Source of the DNA: a bacterium
Lineage (GTDB): Bacteria; Chloroflexota; Anaerolineae; Caldilineales; Caldilineaceae
DNA length: 60,178 bases
Reading direction: 5' to 3'
NCBI GenBank assembly: GCA_016124945.1
Contig: WGMT01000049.1
Span: 1 to 60,178, forward strand
The notes beneath the pieces were generated by a model. That model had not been told where the DNA came from. It did not search any database and saw only the letters and a program-made list of their open reading frames with translations. Positions 19,201 through 26,100 of this stretch are shown here, piece after piece (position 1 is the stretch's first letter; every line of letters starts with the position of its first letter). The position numbers and the translations under genes were made by a program.

Positions 19201-19630
19201 GGGTGAGATGACAGGCTTCTACCTGCGCGCCTACGCCGGGCAGATCCCCATCATCGGTAACGGCTGTATGCTCAGCCTGCAAGGGGACGCCGAAGTTGCC
19301 TTCTGGTACTGGCAGTTGGCAGGGCCGAGCGAGAACTTCGGCGGCTTCCTCAACCCGGCCGTCTACGGGCGTGTCCTCTGCCTGGTGGACGCCCGTGGCG
19401 ACATCTACCTGAGCTACCAGCAGGCCGGCGGCGAAAACGCTTTCACCGGCGAAGGCTACCTGGCCGGTGGCGTGGGCAAATGTGACCCCGCAAGCTGGGG
19501 AGATTGGGACGAACGCTGGTGGAACGACGGCGCCTGCGTCCAAGCCGGCGCCGGCCTGACCGTCGACTACAGCGACAGCAACGGCTGGTCCGTCGACTAC
19601 AGCGCAGATCGCGAACGATTGTTTGAGTAG
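13238..19630 (+). CDS. Giant secreted FN3 protein with cupredoxin-like domain
   Basis: The product has 2130 residues. A signal peptide covers about 1-36. Residues 45-156 look like a cupredoxin (VDIQRGDTVIWRN at the start, F-x-FF-x-AG-x-SGFGG-x-V at the end), but the usual His, Cys, His and Met ligands read Leu, Asp, Gln and Phe. An internal ALYLPML segment sits at about 89-95. Several fibronectin-III-like domains with Cys pairs follow (about 170-340, 345-480, 490-620 and 715-900). The C-terminal two thirds are beta-rich without a recognised family. The ribosome site is weak. Unlike the five secreted proteins further right, it does not end in the LP-type tag; its stop lies 6 nt before a hairpin repeat. 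It is probably a cell-surface or matrix protein. Confidence 0.8.
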   Translation: MKYSNVLKFSHRIAVVLLAATFWLGLFTLWPDTTFAAEDTPSADTIVITWTQAGGFNPAAVDIQRGDTVIWRNVDTVPLALRSGQANALYLPMLAGSGAATAADAQPMSARQATALPTIDMVLNPGEEFSVRFAGAGAFNFFDAGQSGFGGTVNIVEAFSAPIACTPAAPASGAADGELPGVLYATSADRTLLRWFWDDCSTASFQIFRSENGGPETLIATVTPVTDPIDAEILLDSTDLRWPDLSTQATALILQEGDFRQDTTKTEIADLFSFLYSNGLAAVHMTNHYYPLALMLGWGYLDTDITPGVDYTYRVATNAGDLGTVTVSAGQRTPLIAPTTVVTGLLDIETWDGNWGRFQRNRRYDGQIYLNWNLEHSAQDDAALIIGYDVFEATAFDEANQIVDAVKVADVNDPGGDAIVIPSPVQAADGVEYLFRYAPGDYNPHTLCVAPRDLLNQPIAWPEDAAQCSPPIVIAAADYVPPVAPHDVAAVAVDNSTQVNLTWAHANGRDVTRFIVQRTQEMNCTGGPCWTDEATLASNLRAWSDMAAPCQNDPLDPEGCWYRVIAVDDAGNRSAPSKAVYALIYDTLPPTQLDINSGDCKNTANSDNSQCVDIDSDAVSIRLNCVFTPGGEEIYLTNIDAEDFVGLDWVATIKAIYQPPLHLHDVTCRLILEDEYGNLTDIDSSPEISVDLDSENADQLTQPIITQIESVFVGADNWDATVHWEMAEHPMLGGFTIQRQDSTGAQNFVGINAADRTFTDVSVQQGNVYTYVVQADPTHGGINATESEPRAHRLLGGENRPLIELAWIQDSPAWNPATATTSLLVDPTPVLENNVVHYAVFRSVDAESDYVQITPILQTTTAIFYQDDSAQRGCYYYVVVTFRSRDGEPTGYTEARQPGDCGQPESVRTLGPATDAPAYPLANCVAAVQPDAPLVNFRFGGGFEVVVEGIQEGINGPDAVTGGGWLLLQTAEETIPVPMSFENLTVNADGYVCSGTAEVLMSALPDGDLWLQAPGGFPYQLIGITLQPWFGANNTASATLDIFTGDAFTMGANTGDKSQRLPIADAVITNSLRFSRTLPTAIQIGCNHPTLAFRLETLPLEVMPTGAVQISESQITLTSACTRYVDRYNDSGAFPLIPSPYGGAAHRFANEQFLNVGMTAAAAVTITPAGVDGNFSTTAAVTWRAAYPFAFQVNATGLAVNIADNQIVGGSTGAGTVSVLYHQTADNGKQGTASGNFAALTIGPRGDMTTSLNLGGVDWDAFATPAAVWDFYQGALTTPGLPAMHDGSGIAQSIMWTAHPTSAAPVVIPGGMLPGNLEPGFNRRQAAATLAWANCNDIAIFDNVSMDSYLRRSGITQRHIPLYSEGTQMTVNGYQFRPERFDLHFMDNALLDTDISGFVHLPFPSDVNVHLVDIWLTGNLNDPGAGDAACIGGGRIPAGEQDHTLDYWDVDTRFEAAEFRQEVGGDTVLWFLGDIRNLVHLTLNNGDAVLPAELAFNPDGNFHDDPRNGPKYDRGDYRFQRFPYLMERLRLSDYAPGNGETPVWNADATTIATPNAATWNTDGFVGLRGVPVAPYFGPLFIDQEVADADQIVMAAWDETVTGFAAQPRVSKEWVKVARVRITFDYDHLVHVYDAAAQSGLFVGFKDYRFVPDRYLDFPGIPDPVQEIADLTDVDEKLKRLQMIQLDTGTVISPTATGVYLGLSAGVAPLRAIAEARNVNGTGDMVAWADKLAINATATDVYIDQLEILANNVGNFTFEETTAALDELSDIAIDNLLDVQNVGGRTQGLLAEKGINIHRLRGLVEVEGEGLETQFKRFHLSTQIEIKGRNQSPEAPVEIPENPLAEPEPPLFYAERVTLSIVRHGDTTIVGKGIESSKFEDKLDSFDATLVVNTTKPQFEGGVTLWGLTSGGVSMDNASAVMGIGAETNYMGISFDGEFGGEGQEILIAGDLLAGQVDLDSVVLKNNFADAMAQIQEDLVLEGLAIEDLGEMTGFYLRAYAGQIPIIGNGCMLSLQGDAEVAFWYWQLAGPSENFGGFLNPAVYGRVLCLVDARGDIYLSYQQAGGENAFTGEGYLAGGVGKCDPASWGDWDERWWNDGACVQAGAGLTVDYSDSNGWSVDYSADRERLFE

Positions 19631-19636
19631 CGTTGA

Positions 19637-19706
19637 GTCAGTGCCTGGCACTGGGCAGGGGATCTCGCTTTGACGGATCTGATGCTGCCCAGTGCCAGGC
19701 ACTGAC
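19637..19706. repeat. Family C hairpin repeat, copy 1
   Basis: The 22-nt arms 19637-19658 and 19685-19706 are perfectly complementary (GTCAGTGCCTGGCACTGGGC...). The outer 15 nt are also palindromic in themselves. It starts 6 nt after the stop of the 2130-residue protein. Compared with copy 2, the pair C19645-G19698 is changed on both sides. Confidence 0.85.
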
Positions 19707-19751
19707 GGGTCCACCCGCCAACGCACCCATCACCCGCTCTGCCGTCGCCAA

Positions 19752-19823
19752 CCGCGGAGAGAGCACGCCCACGTGCGGCTGTCATCACGACAAATGCCGC
19801 ACGTGGGCGTGCTCTCTCCGCGG
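19752..19823. repeat. Family D hairpin repeat, copy 1
   Basis: The 28-nt arms 19752-19779 and 19796-19823 are perfectly complementary (CCGCGGAGAGAGCACGCCC...). Related copies lie at 34104-34153 and 34304-34373. It sits between the two family C copies. Confidence 0.85.
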
Positions 19824-19847
19824 AAATGAGATAGACTAATTGGTCGA

Positions 19848-19917
19848 GTCAGTGCGTGGCACTGGGCAGCTTCAAATCCGTTAACGCGGGATCTCCTGCC
19901 CGGTGCCACGCACTGAC
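19848..19917. repeat. Family C hairpin repeat, copy 2
   Basis: The 22-nt arms 19848-19869 and 19896-19917 match copy 1. G19856 now pairs with C19909, where copy 1 has C with G, and T19863 pairs with G19902 where copy 1 has T with A. The stem is kept although both strands changed. The spacer differs from that of copy 1. Confidence 0.85.
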
Positions 19918-19941
19918 GGGTCTTGAAGGTTAACAAAATAA

Positions 19942-20067
19942 TCTGGTAATCCGGCGGTTGAAACCGCCGTCTGATATGGGAAACACGATAAATCGTGTTC
20001 TCACAACCGGCTTCAGCCGGTTTCCCGTTTCAGACGCCGAATTCATTCGGCGGGTGTGATTACCAGA
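19942..20067. repeat. Composite element of four hairpins
   Basis: An outer stem TCTGGTAATC/GATTACCAGA (19942-19951 with 20058-20067) encloses four small hairpins: CGGCGGT-TGAA-ACCGCCG (19952-19969), ACACGA-TAAA-TCGTGT, AACCGGC-TTCA-GCCGGTT and CGCCGAA-TTCA-TTCGGCG. An intermediate stem GTCTGA..GGGAAA pairs with TTTCCC..TCAGAC. The whole folds like a branched cloverleaf. Similar sequences occur in cyanobacteria and Chloroflexota as far as I remember, but I cannot name a family. Confidence 0.7.
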
Positions 20068-20100
20068 ATGATTCCTTAATGTTCAACACCCGTCAACACA

Positions 20101-20159
20101 CCAATCACCCGATCTGCACTTTTGCCTTTTGCACTTTGCCTTTTACCTTTTGCCTTCTC
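20101..20159. repeat. Left inverted arm flanking the hydrolase gene
   Basis: This pyrimidine-rich block of TTTTGCC/TTTTGCA heptamers begins with CCAATCACCCGATCTGCAC. It is matched in reverse complement just after the hydrolase gene (20966-21034), with a 7-nt and a 17-nt indel. The pair encloses exactly one gene. Confidence 0.8.
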
Positions 20160-20178
20160 CTCAAAAGGAGCCTCACTC

Positions 20179-20964
20179 ATGTTCATTCACGCCAACGGCA
20201 TCGACATCCACTACCACCGCACCGGCGGGGACGGCCCCACCGTCGTCTTTGCACACGGGCTGACCGACAACGGCGCCTGCTGGACAAGATTGGTCACCGA
20301 TCTGGGATCGGGCTACGACTGTATCATGGTCGATGCCCGCGGCCACGGCAAGAGCAGCGCGCCCGAAGAGGGCTACAGCTTCGACGAGCAGGCCGACGAT
20401 CTCATCGCCTTCATCCATGCGCTTGAGTTGGATCGTCCTGTGATCATGGGCCATTCGTTGGGCGGCGCGGTCAGTGCGATTGTGGCCGCCAAAGCGCCAG
20501 GGCTGATCCGCGCCGCCATCCTCGAAGATCCTGCCTTCATCACCGCCGAACCGAACCCACAGCGCAGCGACTGGCCAGATCGTCATCGTGCCACGCAGTC
20601 GTTGAGCCATGCTGAACTGGTGGCGCAAGGAGAGGCCAACAACCCGCGCTGGTCGCCCGACACCTTCGACCATTGGGCCACCGCCAAGCACGAAGCGCGC
20701 ATGCAGGTCTTCCACGCACTCCAGGCGTCGCCACCCGACTTCCGTGAGAACGCCGCCAACTTCGGCGTGCCCGTGCTCATGATCACCGGCGACGAAGCGC
20801 GCGGCGTCGTCGTCTCCGCGGCGACGGCGGCGGAACTGCAAGCGTCAAGCACCAAGCTGAGCGTTGTCAACGTGCCGGGGGCAGGTCACTGCATCCGCTA
20901 TGAACAGCCGGAGCGGGTGGCGGAGATCGTTAAGGGGTTTTTGGACGAAGTATTGGCAGCGTGA
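20179..20964 (+). CDS. Alpha/beta hydrolase
   Basis: The product is 261 residues with a complete alpha/beta hydrolase core: oxyanion motif AHGLTDN (25-31), nucleophile S93 in GHSLGG, an acid candidate near 204 (TGDEARG) and H237 in GAGHCIRYE. It is probably a cytoplasmic esterase, lactonase or C-C hydrolase; the substrate is unknown. I chose the ATG at 20179 because AAGGAG lies 8 nt upstream; the longer open frame would be coded by the minisatellite. The gene is bracketed by inverted minisatellite arms. Confidence 0.85.
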   Translation: MFIHANGIDIHYHRTGGDGPTVVFAHGLTDNGACWTRLVTDLGSGYDCIMVDARGHGKSSAPEEGYSFDEQADDLIAFIHALELDRPVIMGHSLGGAVSAIVAAKAPGLIRAAILEDPAFITAEPNPQRSDWPDRHRATQSLSHAELVAQGEANNPRWSPDTFDHWATAKHEARMQVFHALQASPPDFRENAANFGVPVLMITGDEARGVVVSAATAAELQASSTKLSVVNVPGAGHCIRYEQPERVAEIVKGFLDEVLAA

Positions 20965-20965
20965 A

Positions 20966-21034
20966 GAGAAGGCAAAAGGCAAAGTGCAAAAGGCAAAAGT
21001 GCAGATCGGGATTACGAATTGAACGGGTGATTGG
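20966..21034. repeat. Right inverted arm flanking the hydrolase gene
   Basis: This block of GGCAAAA/GTGCAAAA units starts 1 nt after the stop codon and ends with GCAGATCGGG and, after 13 nt, CGGGTGATTGG. It is the reverse complement of the arm at 20101-20159. Confidence 0.8.
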
Positions 21035-21077
21035 CGACTCCTGGGACGAGAAATTAGGCACGTCGGATGTTGGTTGA

Positions 21078-21096
21078 GTCAGTGCCTGGCACTGAC
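21078..21096. repeat. Family C solo arm
   Basis: The palindrome GTCAGTGCCTGGCACTGAC with the flanks TTGA and GGG is the outer part of family C without the spacer and inner stem. It lies within an upstream open extension of the esterase frame and argues against the long start. Confidence 0.75.
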
Positions 21097-21138
21097 GGGC
21101 CCACCCTTCGCTCCTCAATGGAAAGGCACCGTAACTTT

Positions 21139-22083
21139 ATGAGCTACGATATCCACCCAGACTTCCGTGTGGGGATGGGCGTGCCCATCAACGCCGTCAC
21201 CCTCGCGCTAGGACCGTTCCTGCCGCGCCTAGCGGCGTGGGTAACGCCACCCGCGCCGGGATTTACTTACCAAAGCAGCCGTATCACCAGTTTCGATGGC
21301 GCACAGATCCCGGTGGAAATCGCTGTGGCCGATGGCGCGCCCACCACTGTGGGTGACGGCGCGCCCTCTCTTCTTTACTTTCACGGCGGCGCGTTTTTCA
21401 TCGGCGGTGCTCCACAGAACAAAAATATGGCTTACACCATCGCCGCCGCAGCGCAGTGCAAGGCCGTCTACGTTGACTATCGGCTGTCGGGGAAGTACCC
21501 ATTCCCCCACGGCGTCGAAGACTGCTATGCTGCGTTGAAATGGGTCCACGCCCATGCCGACGAACTGGGCATTGATGCGCAGCGTGTGGTTGTCTACGGA
21601 GAAAGTGCGGGCGGCGCGTTGGCGGCTGTCGTCTCCCAGATGGCGCGTGACCGCGGCGAAGTGCAGGTCCACGCGCAGATGTTGATCTACCCCGTCACCG
21701 ATTGTAGCGCTTCCACCAAATCGGCGCGCATCTTCACCGATACACCGATCTGGCGCGCCGCTGCCAACGAGAAGATGTGGCAAGTCTACCTGCGCGACAG
21801 TCGGCCACCCTACTCGCCCTACGCTGCGCCCATACTGGCAAAATCGTTACACGGCCTGCCGCCCGCCTACGTCGAGACAGCCGAGTTCGATCCCCTGCGC
21901 GATGAAGGCATTGCCTACGCCCACCGCTTGCAAGCCGACGGCGTGGACGTGACGCTGGTCGAGACAAAACGCACGGTCCACGGCTACGACATGATCAAAA
22001 ACAACGAAATCGTTCAGCAGAGCCGTGCGCAGCGCATCGCGTTTCTCAGAGATATTCTTGGTGATTCATTCGGAGAAACATAA
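21139..22083 (+). CDS. HSL-type alpha/beta hydrolase (esterase)
   Basis: The product has 314 residues from the chosen ATG. The hormone-sensitive-lipase signature HGGAFF lies at 82-87, the nucleophile S156 in GESAGG, the acid D251 in EFDPLRDEG and H281 in VHGYD. This is the full triad of the acetyl-esterase/HSL group, which hydrolyses short acyl esters. The start is uncertain: GGAAAGG lies about 12 nt upstream, and earlier ATGs exist at 21118 and 21067, the last running through a repeat. It is a different subfamily from the preceding hydrolase. Confidence 0.85.
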   Translation: MSYDIHPDFRVGMGVPINAVTLALGPFLPRLAAWVTPPAPGFTYQSSRITSFDGAQIPVEIAVADGAPTTVGDGAPSLLYFHGGAFFIGGAPQNKNMAYTIAAAAQCKAVYVDYRLSGKYPFPHGVEDCYAALKWVHAHADELGIDAQRVVVYGESAGGALAAVVSQMARDRGEVQVHAQMLIYPVTDCSASTKSARIFTDTPIWRAAANEKMWQVYLRDSRPPYSPYAAPILAKSLHGLPPAYVETAEFDPLRDEGIAYAHRLQADGVDVTLVETKRTVHGYDMIKNNEIVQQSRAQRIAFLRDILGDSFGET

Positions 22084-22219
22084 CCAGGTCTGCGCCGTCA
22101 TCACCACAGGGAACGCCCATCGGAACGGCTTTTCTTGGGGCTGGGCTTTCACAAAGTCGAACAAGCATGATACATTCTGCATAGCGAACGGATGTTCCCA
22201 ACGAGTAAGGTAGGCGCAC

Positions 22220-22606
22220 ATGACGCATACGTTGAACGTTCCGGCCCATGCCGAACGCATTGAAGCGGTGAAAAAGTACATTCGGATTCATATTGATGAA
22301 GTGCTGGATCGGGCGGTGCTGGCACACGTTGCCGGTTTTTCTGTGCCCCACTTTCACCGGGTCTTCGCTACGCAGACAGGCATGAGCATCGCCGAGTACG
22401 TCCGCGCTGTGCGTATGGAACGAGCCGGGCGCAAGCTGCGAATGGGCGCAGTGGACATCACCCAAGTGGCGCTGGCAGCAGGCTACGACAGCCATGCCTC
22501 CTTTGCCAGAACGTTCAAACGTCACTTTGGCCTCTGCCCCAGCGACTTTCGCCGGCTCAGTTGTCGCGACGCCACCGAACGATTGAGGAAAGGAAAATGG
22601 GGATGA
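22220..22606 (+). CDS. AraC-family transcriptional regulator
   Basis: The product is 128 residues and consists almost only of the AraC/XylS DNA-binding domain: the first helix-turn-helix at about 31-52 (LAHVAGFSVPHFHRVF) and the second at about 79-103 (ITQVALAAGYDSHASFAR). There is no sensor domain, as in the short SoxS-like members. The downstream VOC gene overlaps its end by 10 nt, so the pair is translationally coupled. It may regulate itself and the VOC gene. Confidence 0.87.
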   Translation: MTHTLNVPAHAERIEAVKKYIRIHIDEVLDRAVLAHVAGFSVPHFHRVFATQTGMSIAEYVRAVRMERAGRKLRMGAVDITQVALAAGYDSHASFARTFKRHFGLCPSDFRRLSCRDATERLRKGKWG

Positions 22607-22986
22607 GGATTTTGTTATGCAGTTTACTCGTCGATGATCAGGCGAAGGCATTGGCCTTCTACACCGAAAAGCTCGGCTTTGCCAAGAAACAGGACATCGA
22701 CATGGGCGAGGCGCGCTGGCTCACCGTCGTTTCCACCGAAGACAACAGCGGTGTCGAACTGCTGCTAGAGCCGATGGGTGTACCGGAGAGTCGGGTCTAT
22801 CAAAAGGCGCTTTTCGAGCAGGGGATTCCGCTCACCGCCTTCGCCGTCACCGATGTTCAGGCCGAGTACGAACGCCTGCTTGCCCTCGACGTCGAATTCA
22901 ACATGGAACCGACCAACGTCGGCCCCACGACTGTGGCTGTTCTCAACGACACCTGTGGCAATTGGATTCAGATCTTTCAGATCTAG
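22597..22986 (+). CDS. VOC-family protein (glyoxalase/dioxygenase fold)
   Basis: The product has 129 residues with the repeated beta-alpha-beta-beta-beta pattern of the vicinal oxygen chelate fold (LLCSLLVDDQAKALAFYTEKLGF at the start, CGNWIQIFQI at the end). Members bind a metal and act as glyoxalases, dioxygenases or antibiotic-binding proteins; the exact role is unknown. The ATG at 22597 has AAGG closely upstream; a second ATG lies at 22603. It overlaps the AraC gene, which supports co-expression. Confidence 0.83.
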   Translation: MGMRILLCSLLVDDQAKALAFYTEKLGFAKKQDIDMGEARWLTVVSTEDNSGVELLLEPMGVPESRVYQKALFEQGIPLTAFAVTDVQAEYERLLALDVEFNMEPTNVGPTTVAVLNDTCGNWIQIFQI

Positions 22987-23005
22987 ACAAGCTGGTGTCG
23001 GGCAA

Positions 23006-23041
23006 ACAAAATGCCGTGGACGTGCGTCCACGGCATTTTGT
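23006..23041. terminator. Bidirectional terminator after VOC gene
   Basis: A 15-bp perfect stem ACAAAATGCCGTGGA/TCCACGGCATTTTGT with a 6-nt loop lies 20 nt after the stop. A/T runs on both sides of the GC core make it suitable as a terminator on either strand. Confidence 0.8.
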
Positions 23042-23060
23042 TGTCTAACAGGTACTTGAT

Positions 23061-23149
23061 GGCTTTTTCGCGAAATACGCAAACCTTCCGGGAAGGGGTC
23101 CTGGCAAATCCCAGGTGTGCGATGCGTACCCGACCCCTTCCCGGAAGGT
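23061..23149. repeat. Hairpin between convergent genes (family E-like)
   Basis: The arms ACCTTCCGGGAAGGGGTC (23083-23100) and its exact complement (23132-23149) enclose a small CCTGG/CCAGG hairpin. The leading block TTTTTCGCGAAATACGCAA resembles one at about 48439 that precedes another large hairpin. It may terminate the protease gene ending at 23163. Confidence 0.65.
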
Positions 23150-23162
23150 GACCACGAACTAC

Positions 23163-26100
23163 TTACCGAGCAATAAACGGCAAGTGCAGGCTGTTCCAGA
23201 AGCCTACCACGGTGCTGTTTTCGGCGAAGCCCTGAGCAAAGCGGCCTACCAGATTCGTTCCGTCGGTGACGAGATAGTAAGCGGGCGGTGCAATCGTATG
23301 GCTGCCCGGCCCGAAGAGCCAATTGTGCAAGTAGGGTACGCTGGCGTAAACGCCGGGGAAGCCTGGTTCCGCACAGCCTTCACCCCAACTGACAACCCCC
23401 ACCTGCAACCAACCGTTCTGGCCGTTGGGCACCACCAGCGGGCCGCCGCTGTCTCCCTGGCAGGCGTCTTTGCCGCCTTCGGGTAGGCCGGCGCAGAGCA
23501 TGCTGTCGCCGATGATGCCTGCGCCATAGGTCGGTGCGTAGGAAGCTTCACACGCTTGATTGGTGACAATCGGCACCCCCACTTCGTAGAGTTCATCTGG
23601 GAAGTCCGCTACGCCAAAGGCCCGTGTCCCCCAACCGGTGACAGTGGCAACGGTGCCGGGTTGGTAGAGCGTCTGGCTGGTGCGCGCGGCGAGGCTGACA
23701 GGCTGCACCCTGCTTGTGAGGATGGCCGGTTCGGCCAGCCGCAACAGGGCAATGTCGAAGTCGAATGACGTGCCGGTGTAGGCAGGGTGCATGATGATCT
23801 GGCTGACGGCGATACGCTGCCCCTCTTCCACGGTTAGATTGTAGATACCGGCGATGATCTCAATGTCGTCGGCCATAGCACCATCGACACAGTGAGAAGC
23901 CGTTAGTACCCAATTTCCGTCGACGAGGGAGCCGCCGCAGAACTGGCCCAGCATGGCAGGTCGACCTGCCCGTACCAGCGCCACCTGCCAGGGGTACTCG
24001 CCAGGATCTGCCGGGTTGCCACCGACAATGGTGGGTGAAGCCAACCCGCGCGTGGACGGCGTCTGCCGCGGAGACAGCCCAGCGGCCGCGTCTACCACCA
24101 GGTGGAACTGTTGCGTTTCACCTGCCGGCAAAGACGCAATGTTCCACGTCACCTTGCCATTGGCGTGGAGCGTTCCGCCGCTGACATGCTGTGTGGCCAC
24201 CGGCAGCACCGTCTCAACCGTCACATTGGTGGCGGCGCGGATGCCTTCGTTGCGCACGGTGAGGGTGTAGGTGTAGGGCGAAGACGCCGTGCTGCTCGGC
24301 ACGTCCATGTCGATAGTGAGAACGGTATCGGCTACGGTCACTTCGTCGAGCTGCTCAATCACGACGGCGTTGGCGTGATCCAGCGCCACGGCCAATGTGT
24401 TCGTAAGAACCGTGTAGCTTGTGATTGATTCATCGATCTTTGCCGCGTAGGACAACTCGATCTCGTTGTTCCAGTCGAAGCAGATGACAAGGCCAGGCTC
24501 GACTGTTCCTGTATAGGTGACGCCGACTGTGCCTGTCTCGTTTTCCAGGCCGACGACGGCACCGGGGGCTGCGTCTGTCATCGGGCCGTAGGCAAAGATC
24601 AATTCGTAGGCGCCCGGTTCATCGCTGATTTGATAACTCAGGATGGCCTGAATGTCGTAGCGTTGGCTGGTGCTACCCACCGGCGCAGGTTCGACATCAT
24701 CCCACTCGATGAAGATCCCAAAGAAGTTAGCCGCGAAGGTGACCCCCCGATTCAGATCTGAATCGTAGACGATAGCCAGGTCCTTCATCAGCGGCGCGGC
24801 CAGTGCATTCGGCAGCCCCACATTGGGGATCGCGTAGTTGCTACCCCGTTCCGGCAGGAATGTTAGCAGCCCATCGTCGCTCACGTAAGCGTCGCGGAAG
24901 CGCTTGCCGAAGAAGTCGAAGGGGCCTGCGGGGATATAATCCGAGAGTTTAAAGGCCACGTTGTCACCGCTAATGGTTGGATTGGGGACGAATCCAAACG
25001 ATTGTAGGTTGACATAACCACCTGCGCCAACACCTGTGACACACGACGGATCCTCGCGGTTTGTGGACATCACATAGCTGCGCTGAAACGCCTCTATTGA
25101 CCAGACAATTTGGTTGCCGTTCACCGTGGGGGCAGGCGACGCCGAACCCGGCACGTAGGATAGCCCCGGCGCCAGCGTCTTTGTGATCACATAGGTGACA
25201 GGCCCTTCTTCCACTGCCGCCGGTTCCGGTTGCAGGGTTATCGTCTGTGTAAGGGTGCTACCCGGCTTCACCACCGGATCAGTGGTGACATACGAAGAGA
25301 CCACCTCATCACCCAGGCGCATTACCGTCAACGGCATATTGACGACGAGCGTATCGGTGTCGCCGTTGGTCAGTTCGATCAGGCCGATGCGGCTCTGCAT
25401 CGGTGTGAAGTCGGGCACGTTCCAACGCAGTCGAATGTCGAAGGGGACACCTTCAGTCACGCCTGAAGGCGCCTGAACCGAAGCCAGCGCCGTGTCTCCG
25501 TTGTCCACAAGGCTAATGGCGACGGTGAAGACGTCCTCTGCATTGACGTTGGATGCCTCCCAGTTCTGCACGATATACCAGAAGTTGAATTGGTTCAGGT
25601 CGGCCAGATCGGCCAAATCGGTAGGTGAGACTTCGCAGTACTCGCTCCACGTCGCGGTGGCGCTTGCACACAGCTCCTCCTGCGCATCAGGCAGGCCGTT
25701 GCCGTTGGTATCTACGCCGACGAATAGATCAAGATCAGGCGATTCCGATTCGATGATCTCGATGGCCAGGCGTTTCGTCCCTGCCGGCGCCGTTAGTGTG
25801 CCGGTGAAGACCTGCGCGAGATTGTCGTAGGCGTCGAAGTAGGTGGGATCTGCAGGCAACGCGCCGGTTACAATGGACGGCTCTGCCAGGTAAACCGCAG
25901 CCTGTAGATTGGGCAGCGAAATCGTTGAAAGATTCGAGAGTAGATAGGAACTCTGGTTGCGACGGGTTTCGACCCTGACGGCAGTTGGGAAATTGCCCAC
26001 CTTCGGCTGTACAGCAACCGGCATGTGCACAACCGGGATGGCGCTGTCGTCTGCCGTGAAGTTGACCTGGCCGAAGCGCCACTCCTCATAGGGCAACCCC

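Noticed and set aside
21067..21138. Longer N-terminus of the HSL-type esterase
   Set aside because: The extension would be coded by a family C repeat arm and is not expected in this family.
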